Both the position numbers and the translations under genes were made by a program. The notes beneath the pieces were generated by a model. The model saw only the letters and a list, made by a program, of their open reading frames with translations, was not told the DNA's origin and made no database searches. From positions 2,691 to 14,011 of the forward strand of contig MGDB01000005.1 of the NCBI GenBank assembly GCA_001790645.1: DNA of 11,321 nt, written 5' to 3'. Positions 6,287 to 11,321 of the stretch are shown piece after piece. How positions within the stretch are numbered: position 1 is the first letter of the stretch; each line of letters begins with the position of its first letter. Origin of the DNA: Candidatus Schekmanbacteria bacterium GWA2_38_11 (GTDB lineage Bacteria > Schekmanbacteria > GWA2-38-11).

Positions 6287-6841
6287 TTGAAAGTTTCTTC
6301 TGAGGCAGCAAAGAAGGCAAAAAAAATAAAACTAATCATCTTGGATGTTGATGGGGTTTTAACTGATGGAAGGATAAGCTTTAATAGTAAAAATGAGGAA
6401 TTTAAATCCTTCGATGTCAAAGACGGCCATGGCATTAAATTGGCTCAGAGGTCTGGAATAAAATTTGCAATCATTACCGGCCGTTGGTCACCAATAGTTG
6501 AAAAGAGGGGAAGGGAGCTGGAAATAAGTGAAATCCACCAGAATGCTATAGACAAGCTGAAGGTTTTTAACGAGGTTTTAAAAAAGTTCGAATTAAAGAA
6601 TGAAGAGGTTGCTTACATTGGGGACGACATTGTGGATATTCCGGTATTAAAGAGGGTAGGATTAGCAGCAACTGTTGCAGATGCATTTGACTACGTAAAA
6701 AAAGAAGCTCATTATATTACTAAGCTAAAAGGTGGCAGAGGAGCTGTGAGGGAGTTAATAGATTTTATATTGAAAAAGCAAAACAGGTGGAATGATTTAA
6801 CCAGAAGATATTACAGGAAAGACGGGGAAGGAATCGAATGA
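6287..6841 (+). CDS. kdsC: 3-deoxy-D-manno-octulosonate 8-phosphate phosphatase (KdsC)
   Basis: A 184-residue HAD-superfamily phosphatase of normal length that removes phosphate from Kdo-8-P to give Kdo. Motif I is LDVDGVLTDG with catalytic Asp20 and Asp22, followed by the family signature DVKDGHGIKL. Motif II is IITGR, and motif III is YIGDDIVDIPVLKRVG with metal-binding aspartates. It lacks a cap domain, as do other KdsC proteins, which work as tetramers. Translation starts at TTG (6287): AGGTGA lies eight bases upstream and no in-frame ATG is available. Its stop overlaps the lptC start in ATGA, so the two are translationally coupled. The C-terminal tail is basic and adds little known function. 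Confidence 0.95.
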   Translation: MKVSSEAAKKAKKIKLIILDVDGVLTDGRISFNSKNEEFKSFDVKDGHGIKLAQRSGIKFAIITGRWSPIVEKRGRELEISEIHQNAIDKLKVFNEVLKKFELKNEEVAYIGDDIVDIPVLKRVGLAATVADAFDYVKKEAHYITKLKGGRGAVRELIDFILKKQNRWNDLTRRYYRKDGEGIE

Positions 6842-7512
6842 AAAGATTATTACGATCTGCAAAAAATAAAACTTTACTTTATATAATTCTGGGATCATCG
6901 CTGTTTCTATTAATAGCCATATTTAACTATCCTACTGAGAATTTGAGAAAACTGGATAAAAAAGAAGCTAAAATGGTGAAAGACAAGGCTACTATAAGTA
7001 TTGAGCCTCTACACTTTTCTCAGGAAATTGAAAAAAAGAGTAAATATATCCTTTCAGCAGACAGCGCCAAGTTTTTTCAGGAAAAGGGTAAAGGTGTTTT
7101 GAAAAATTTCTCCCTTACCTATATCTACAATGGAGGGAAAAAACTCATCCTTTCTGGAGCAAAAGCAGTAGTTAATATAAATGCAGATAAAGATCTGTCA
7201 AATGTCGATATGAGCATCGCTAATATTTATTCAAGGGGGAAAATCACTGCAGTTTCCAGTGAAGGTTACACATTTGAAACCGAAAAACTGTTATGGGATG
7301 GTTCCAAAAGAGTCATTTCAACAACAGAGCCGATTATTCTCTACGGGAATAATTTTAAGGTTACTGGGGAAGGTCTTAAAGCGGACATTGATAATGAAAG
7401 GATGGAGATTGTAAGTAAAGTAAGTGTTACTGCAACGCAAGAGGCTTTAAAAAACATTAAATCTAAGAGTTCTAACTTAAATAAATCTTCTTCGAAAAAG
7501 TCAAAAATATGA
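6838..7512 (+). CDS. lptC: LPS export system protein LptC
   Basis: A 224-residue bitopic inner-membrane protein. A single N-terminal helix at about residues 12-28 (LLYIILGSSLFLLIAIF) leaves the rest in the periplasm. There an LptC/OstA-like beta-jellyroll (about 50-200) accepts LPS from LptBFG and hands it to LptA. Repeated short beta strands such as YILSADSAKFFQ, KLILSGAKAVVNI and GYTFETEKLLWDG are characteristic. The protein is a little longer than E. coli LptC (about 190) because of a Ser/Lys/Asn-rich C-terminal tail (about 206-224). GGGGAAGGA lies upstream of the ATG inside kdsC. Both ends overlap neighbours by four bases (ATGA). The sequence family is divergent, so position between kdsC and lptA supports the call. 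Confidence 0.88.
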   Translation: MKRLLRSAKNKTLLYIILGSSLFLLIAIFNYPTENLRKLDKKEAKMVKDKATISIEPLHFSQEIEKKSKYILSADSAKFFQEKGKGVLKNFSLTYIYNGGKKLILSGAKAVVNINADKDLSNVDMSIANIYSRGKITAVSSEGYTFETEKLLWDGSKRVISTTEPIILYGNNFKVTGEGLKADIDNERMEIVSKVSVTATQEALKNIKSKSSNLNKSSSKKSKI

Positions 7513-8045
7513 AAAAATTGAGATTAAACCTTTTTGCACTATTTCTTGTTCTATATCTTTTCATCCTAGTTAATATTACTCTGGGACAGGATTCGCTTTT
7601 AGATGCATTTGGCAAAAGTTCAGGTCGCGATAATAATATCCCGCTTAATATTACTTCTGAAAGGATGGAAGGTTTCAACCAAAAGAATCTTGTTATTTTT
7701 TATGGACATGTTAAAGCGGTCAGGGGAGATACAACTCTCTGGTCAGACAGGATGGAAATTTATTTTGAAAGAGAAGAGAAAAAAATTGACAGGATTGTAG
7801 CTTTGGGAAATGTAAAGGTAAATCAGGAAGACAAAAATGCAGTTGCTTCTAAAGCGACTTACTATGAAAATGGACAAAAAATTGTCCTTGAAGGTAATCC
7901 AAGGCTGTGGCAAAAGGGAGATGTTCTGAAAGGAGATAAAATAACTCTTTTCCTGAATGAAGACCGTATTCTCGTAGAAATTGCTGATGTTCAGATTCGG
8001 CCTAAAACAATAGAAAAGAAAGTAGCAAAGGATCAGACAAAATGA
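7509..8045 (+). CDS. lptA: LPS transport periplasmic protein LptA
   Basis: A 178-residue secreted protein. Residues 1-26 form a signal peptide (MKKLRLN, then a hydrophobic core, ending ILVNITLGQ), with cleavage likely just before QDS. The mature part is an OstA/LptA beta-jellyroll: [70 protein letters not shown]. LptA oligomerises into the bridge that carries LPS across the periplasm from LptC to LptD. Overlaps of four bases with lptC and lptB indicate coupled translation; no good ribosome site of its own is seen. The length is close to E. coli LptA (185). Confidence 0.92.
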   Translation: MKKLRLNLFALFLVLYLFILVNITLGQDSLLDAFGKSSGRDNNIPLNITSERMEGFNQKNLVIFYGHVKAVRGDTTLWSDRMEIYFEREEKKIDRIVALGNVKVNQEDKNAVASKATYYENGQKIVLEGNPRLWQKGDVLKGDKITLFLNEDRILVEIADVQIRPKTIEKKVAKDQTK

Positions 8046-8770
8046 AATCTTTAACTGTTTCAAATTTAGTTAAAAGCTATGGAAACAGGAAAATCGTTGA
8101 CGATATATCTCTGGAAGTTTTCAGTGGTGAAGTTACAGGCCTGTTGGGTCCAAACGGTGCAGGAAAAACTACAATTTTTTATATGATTATAGGCCTGACA
8201 AATCCTGACAAAGGGACAATTTGTTTGAATGAAGAAAATATTGAAACCCTGCCTATGTATAAAAGGGCACAGAAGGGAATAGGATATCTTCCCCAGGAAC
8301 CATCTATATTCAGGAAACTAACTGTAGAAGAAAATTTTCTCGCAATTTTAGAAATGTATCCATTTTCAGATGAAGAAAGAAAAGACAGGCTTGATGAGCT
8401 GCTGAACGAACTGCGTATCACTCACCTGGCAAAAAACAAGGCCTATACGCTTTCAGGAGGTGAAAGGAGAAGAGTCGAGATAAGCAGAAGCCTTATCTCA
8501 CGGCCCCAATTTATACTACTGGATGAACCGTTTGCTGGAATCGACCCCAAAGCCATAGATGACATCCATGAAATAATTCATCACCTGAAAAATAAGGGTA
8601 TTGGTATTTTAATAACTGATCACAATGTAAGAGAAACGCTCCATATTACTGATAGGGCGTATATAATAAATGAAGGTAAAATTCTTGAGCAAGGTACTCC
8701 GGATGAAATAGCAGGAAGTAAAAAAGTAAGAAGAATATTTCTTGGAGACAGGTTCCAACTACTTTCTTGA
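8042..8770 (+). CDS. lptB: LPS export ABC transporter ATP-binding protein LptB
   Basis: A 242-residue cytoplasmic ATPase, the usual LptB length. It powers LPS extraction from the inner membrane with LptF and LptG, which are not in this window. Walker A is GPNGAGKTT (36-44), the Q-loop lies in [20 protein letters not shown], the ABC signature is LSGGE (137-141), Walker B is ILLDEP with D161-E162, and the switch histidine is H194 in TDHNV. LptB hallmarks include FYMIIGL after Walker A and [21 protein letters not shown] lies about ten bases before the ATG. The rpoN start lies 11 bases after its stop. Confidence 0.97.
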   Translation: MKSLTVSNLVKSYGNRKIVDDISLEVFSGEVTGLLGPNGAGKTTIFYMIIGLTNPDKGTICLNEENIETLPMYKRAQKGIGYLPQEPSIFRKLTVEENFLAILEMYPFSDEERKDRLDELLNELRITHLAKNKAYTLSGGERRRVEISRSLISRPQFILLDEPFAGIDPKAIDDIHEIIHHLKNKGIGILITDHNVRETLHITDRAYIINEGKILEQGTPDEIAGSKKVRRIFLGDRFQLLS

Positions 8771-8781
8771 AATAAAAAGTT

Positions 8782-10242
8782 ATGGCACTGGAGATAAAAT
8801 TACAACTCAAACAAATACAGAAGCTCGTTATGACAACAGAGCTTCGAAATGCAATAAAACTCCTTACACTTTCAAGATTAGAGTTGCAGCAACTGGTTCA
8901 GGAAAAGCTGTTGGAAAACCCTTGCTTAGAAGAGGCTAATGGAGATTTTCAGGAGGAGACTGAGGAAGTCTTAGCAGTTGAAAGGGAAGAGCGAGATGAA
9001 AATGTTCTTAAAAAAGATAAATATGAAAATGATATTGATATTAAAAAAACAATAAAGGAAGAAAACTGGGAGGACTACATCCAGCCTTATCAGGATAACT
9101 TTGGAACTAACTTTAACTCCGACTACCAAGAAGACCCTCCTCAGCTTGAAAATATATTACCTGCTAAAGTTACTCTTACTGATTACCTTATAAGCCAACT
9201 GAAATTAATCTGCAGTTCAAAAGAAGAATTAGAAATCGGCAGCTTTATTATTGGTAATCTTGATGAAAACGGATATCTTGCAACTCCATTAAACGAACTG
9301 ATTGAACAGAATAATTTAAATCCTTATTTAACTTATAAAGTCCATGGCATGATAAAGGAATTAGAACCGGAAGGGATAGGTTCACAAAACCTGCAGGAAT
9401 GTCTCCTTACGCAAGCTAACCAAAGGGGAATCAATAATCCATTGGTCATAAAAATTATTGCTGACCATATGCAGGATTTGCAATCATTAAATTTTAAAAA
9501 AATAGCCAAGAACTGCCAGGTAACAGAAGAGGAGGTTGTTGAATCGCTTAAAATAATTAGGACTCTTGAACCAAAACCTGCTAGGAATTTTGTAACCGAA
9601 GAAACTGGCTATGTTATACCAGATATTTACGTAGTTAAAATCGATGGGAACTATGTAATCTATTTGAATGACGATGGATTGAACAATCTCAGATTTAACC
9701 CGTTTTATAAAGAAATGCTATCACGAAGGGGCAATAAAAACAATATAACTAAACTCTACGTCGACCAACAATACAGGTCAGCGGTATGGCTCTTAAAGAC
9801 TATCCAGCAACGACAGCTCACTATCTATAAAGTAGCAACAAGTATAGTTAACAGGCAGAAGGATTTTTTCGACCATGGTATATCTCACTTGAAACCTATG
9901 GTTTTAAGAGAAGTTGCGAAGGATGTTTCACTTCATGAATGTACTGTAAGCCGTGTGGTAACCAACAAATATATGTATACACCGCAAGGACTGTTTGAAC
10001 TAAAATATTTCTTCACAAGCGGTGTAACCAGCACCGAGGGTAACTTATATTCTTGTGTAACTATAAAAAATATGATGAAAAATATTATTGCAAGAGAAAA
10101 TAAAGAAAATCCTTTTAGTGATAAAAAAATTGTCCAGCTTATGAAAGAGCTAAAGATAAATTTAGCAAGAAGAACTATTGCAAAATATAGAGAAGAATTA
10201 GGGATACTTCCTTCAGGGAAGAGGAAAGAAACACTTTTTTAA
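8782..10242 (+). CDS. rpoN: RNA polymerase sigma-54 factor
   Basis: A 486-residue sigma factor of normal length for promoters with -24/-12 elements that need AAA+ activators. Region I is the Gln/Leu-rich activator-interacting segment (about 3-50, LQLKQIQKLVMTTELRNAI). An acidic region II follows (about 52-110). The core-binding domain (about 115-310) contains IGNLDENGYL and LEPEGIGSQNLQECL. A helix-turn-helix at about 375-405 has LREVAKDVSLHECTVSRVV, followed by FFTSGV. The RpoN box is ARRTIAKYRE (462-471), close to the consensus ARRTVAKYRE. All parts are intact. The ribosome site is weak; 11 bases from lptB suggests transcription from the upstream operon. An AT-rich hairpin follows the stop. 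Confidence 0.97.
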   Translation: MALEIKLQLKQIQKLVMTTELRNAIKLLTLSRLELQQLVQEKLLENPCLEEANGDFQEETEEVLAVEREERDENVLKKDKYENDIDIKKTIKEENWEDYIQPYQDNFGTNFNSDYQEDPPQLENILPAKVTLTDYLISQLKLICSSKEELEIGSFIIGNLDENGYLATPLNELIEQNNLNPYLTYKVHGMIKELEPEGIGSQNLQECLLTQANQRGINNPLVIKIIADHMQDLQSLNFKKIAKNCQVTEEEVVESLKIIRTLEPKPARNFVTEETGYVIPDIYVVKIDGNYVIYLNDDGLNNLRFNPFYKEMLSRRGNKNNITKLYVDQQYRSAVWLLKTIQQRQLTIYKVATSIVNRQKDFFDHGISHLKPMVLREVAKDVSLHECTVSRVVTNKYMYTPQGLFELKYFFTSGVTSTEGNLYSCVTIKNMMKNIIARENKENPFSDKKIVQLMKELKINLARRTIAKYREELGILPSGKRKETLF

Positions 10243-10271
10243 AAAACAATTTTTGGTATTAATTTATTTTC

Positions 10272-10300
10272 AAAAAATAACTTTATAAAAGTTATTTTTT
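10272..10300 (+). terminator. AT-rich perfect hairpin between rpoN and hpf
   Basis: Thirteen-base arms AAAAAATAACTTT and AAAGTTATTTTTT are perfectly complementary around an ATA loop, 29 bases after the rpoN stop. The right arm ends in a T-run, as in an intrinsic terminator, but only one G-C pair is present. A TATAAC at 10305-10310 with TTTATA 17 bases upstream could form a promoter for hpf that overlaps the hairpin. The element may therefore separate hpf expression from rpoN. Confidence 0.5.
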
Positions 10301-10327
10301 TAATTATAACGCAGAATTGGAGGGATG

Positions 10328-10885
10328 ATGCAGATAACAGTAACTGGCAGACATATGGAATTAACCCCTGCATTAAGGGATTATGCTACAGCAAAAGTAA
10401 ATAAATTAACTAAATATATAGATAACATCCTCGAAGCCCATATTGTCCTGTCAGTGGAAAAATACAGGCATCTAGCTGAAATTACCATCCATTTAGACGG
10501 AGTCAATATCAACAGCAAGGGTGAGACAGGAGATATGTATGCTTCGATTGACCAGGTTGTAGAAAAGATTGAACGGCAGCTTTTGAAAAGAAAATCTAAA
10601 TATACAACTCAATCGAACAGGAAGGAAAATACCACACAGACGTTAAGAAGAAAAACTACTAAGAGCAAAAACACAGAGAGTCCAGAGACTAAATCAGAGA
10701 TTGGGCAATTGGTTGAATCGCAAAGGTTTGCTTCAAAGCCAATGGCACCTGAAGAAGCTATGTTACAGTTGAAAATATCTTCAGACCAATTTTTGGTTTT
10801 CACTAATGCAGCGACAAATACAGTTAATGTTGTCTATAAAAAAAAAGACGGGAATATTGGACTTGTAGAACCTGATATTAGCTGA
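10328..10885 (+). CDS. hpf: Ribosome hibernation promoting factor, long form
   Basis: About 185 residues. The N-terminal domain (1-95; MQITVTGRHMELTPALRDYA, then AEITIHLDG and YASIDQVVEKIERQL) is the HPF/YfiA fold that blocks the ribosomal decoding centre in starved cells. A Lys/Thr-rich linker (about 96-125) leads to the C-terminal domain found only in long HPF (KPMAPEEAMLQL, FLVFTNAATNTVNVVYKKKDGNIGLVEP). That domain dimerises to join two 70S ribosomes into 100S particles. E. coli HPF in the same rpoN neighbourhood is the short form of about 95 residues. Two adjacent ATGs exist (10325 and 10328); GGAGG at 10319-10323 spaces better with the second, which also gives the usual MQI start. It is followed by ptsN after 44 bases. 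Confidence 0.94.
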   Translation: MQITVTGRHMELTPALRDYATAKVNKLTKYIDNILEAHIVLSVEKYRHLAEITIHLDGVNINSKGETGDMYASIDQVVEKIERQLLKRKSKYTTQSNRKENTTQTLRRKTTKSKNTESPETKSEIGQLVESQRFASKPMAPEEAMLQLKISSDQFLVFTNAATNTVNVVYKKKDGNIGLVEPDIS

Positions 10886-10929
10886 AATTTCTGCTGAGTT
10901 AATAGTTCCGTAGAGGATAGTATTGAATA

Positions 10930-11321
10930 ATGAAAATATCTGATATTATGAAAGAGGAAGGTATATTACCTAACCTTACTTCCAGAAATAAATTGAGTGT
11001 CCTCAGGGAACTGTCCAATATTTTGGTAACTTCTTTTAAATTGAAGCATGATACTGATGCTATAGTAAAAATCCTTGAGGCAAGAGAAGAACTTGGGAGT
11101 ACCGGAATAGGAGATGGTGTAGCCATTCCGCATGGGAAACTCCCGTCTCTGAGCGAAGAACTTTTGGTTTTTGGCAGGTCAGTTGAAGGAGTTGAATTTG
11201 ATTCAATTGATGGTAAATTTGCTCATTTATTCTTTCTTCTAATGGGACCTGAAGAATCTGCAGGGATTCACCTTAAAGCCCTGGCAAGGCTTTCACGGTT
11301 GATTAAAAATCCAGATTTTAG
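10930..11321 (+). CDS. ptsN: PTS IIA-like nitrogen-regulatory protein EIIA-Ntr (partial, cut by window edge)
   Basis: The frame opens at ATG 10930 and runs 130 codons to the window end without a stop; the family is about 150-160 residues, so the last 20-30 are missing. Residues ISDIMKEEGILPNLTSRNK begin the PTS EIIA type-2 domain. AREELGSTGIGDGVAIPHGKL carries the phospho-accepting histidine (H68). Later FLLMGPEESAGIHLKALARLSRLI matches the domain core. EIIA-Ntr receives phosphate from the PtsP-NPr relay and regulates potassium, nitrogen and envelope functions rather than importing sugar. AGAGGA lies 12 bases before the start. Its place after rpoN and hpf is the standard one; rapZ and ptsO may follow outside the window. 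Confidence 0.94.
   Translation, partial: MKISDIMKEEGILPNLTSRNKLSVLRELSNILVTSFKLKHDTDAIVKILEAREELGSTGIGDGVAIPHGKLPSLSEELLVFGRSVEGVEFDSIDGKFAHLFFLLMGPEESAGIHLKALARLSRLIKNPDF

Noticed and set aside
7743..8063. 106-codon - strand ORF opposite lptA
   Set aside because: Lies wholly over lptA and the start of lptB, with no ribosome site or family resemblance.
10243..10327. Sigma-54 promoter for hpf, given adjacent rpoN
   Set aside because: No GG-N10-GC arrangement is present in the intergenic region.
1..11321. CRISPR arrays, tRNA/rRNA genes, insertion sequences or phage genes
   Set aside because: No regularly spaced repeats, cloverleaf genes or transposase/integrase-like coding frames were seen on either strand.

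Overview
The window looks like chromosomal backbone from an AT-rich, diderm, LPS-making bacterium. Kdo synthesis (kdsD, kdsC) and LPS transport (lptC, lptA, lptB) genes are present. They sit beside sigma-54, a long-form ribosome hibernation factor and a nitrogen-type PTS EIIA. RNase Y and an MglA-type GTPase occur in the same stretch. Together these suggest a deltaproteobacterium-like lineage or an AT-rich candidate phylum rather than a gammaproteobacterium. The lineage is inferred from gene content only; no marker gene here fixes it.

Bases 1-3111 hold a cell-division / housekeeping block on the + strand. It contains the tail of a small coiled-coil protein (probably ZapB-like), zapA, a 476-base gap, fthC (5-formyl-THF cyclo-ligase) and rny (RNase Y). 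In many proteobacteria the zapA-to-fthC gap is where 6S RNA lies. Here the gap carries a doubtful 74-codon membrane ORF and two nested inverted repeats, and I could not match it to the 6S consensus.

Bases 3112-4244 hold three GC-rich hairpins in a row between convergent genes, then an MglA-family GTPase on the - strand with a coiled-coil tail. A compact divergent control region follows, in which one palindrome supplies a -35 element to both strands.

Bases 4245-5301 hold birA (biotin-protein ligase without a DNA-binding domain, apparently transcribed leaderless). A 250-base gap follows with a weak terminator, a kdsD promoter and a protein-like open frame on the - strand that has no start codon.

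Bases 5302-11321 hold one long + strand operon: kdsD-kdsC-lptC-lptA-lptB-rpoN-hpf-ptsN (the last gene cut by the window edge). This matches the well-known E. coli order. KdsD and KdsC carry out two steps of CMP-Kdo supply for LPS inner core. LptC/A/B are the periplasmic bridge and ATPase that move finished LPS outward. RpoN, HPF and EIIA-Ntr are regulatory or stress proteins that commonly follow lptB.

I see no mobile element, CRISPR array, tRNA or rRNA. No clearly new multi-gene system is visible. The least explained pieces are the structured zapA-fthC gap, the triple GC-rich hairpin unit, the MglA tail, the startless frame before kdsD and the divergent birA/mglA control region.
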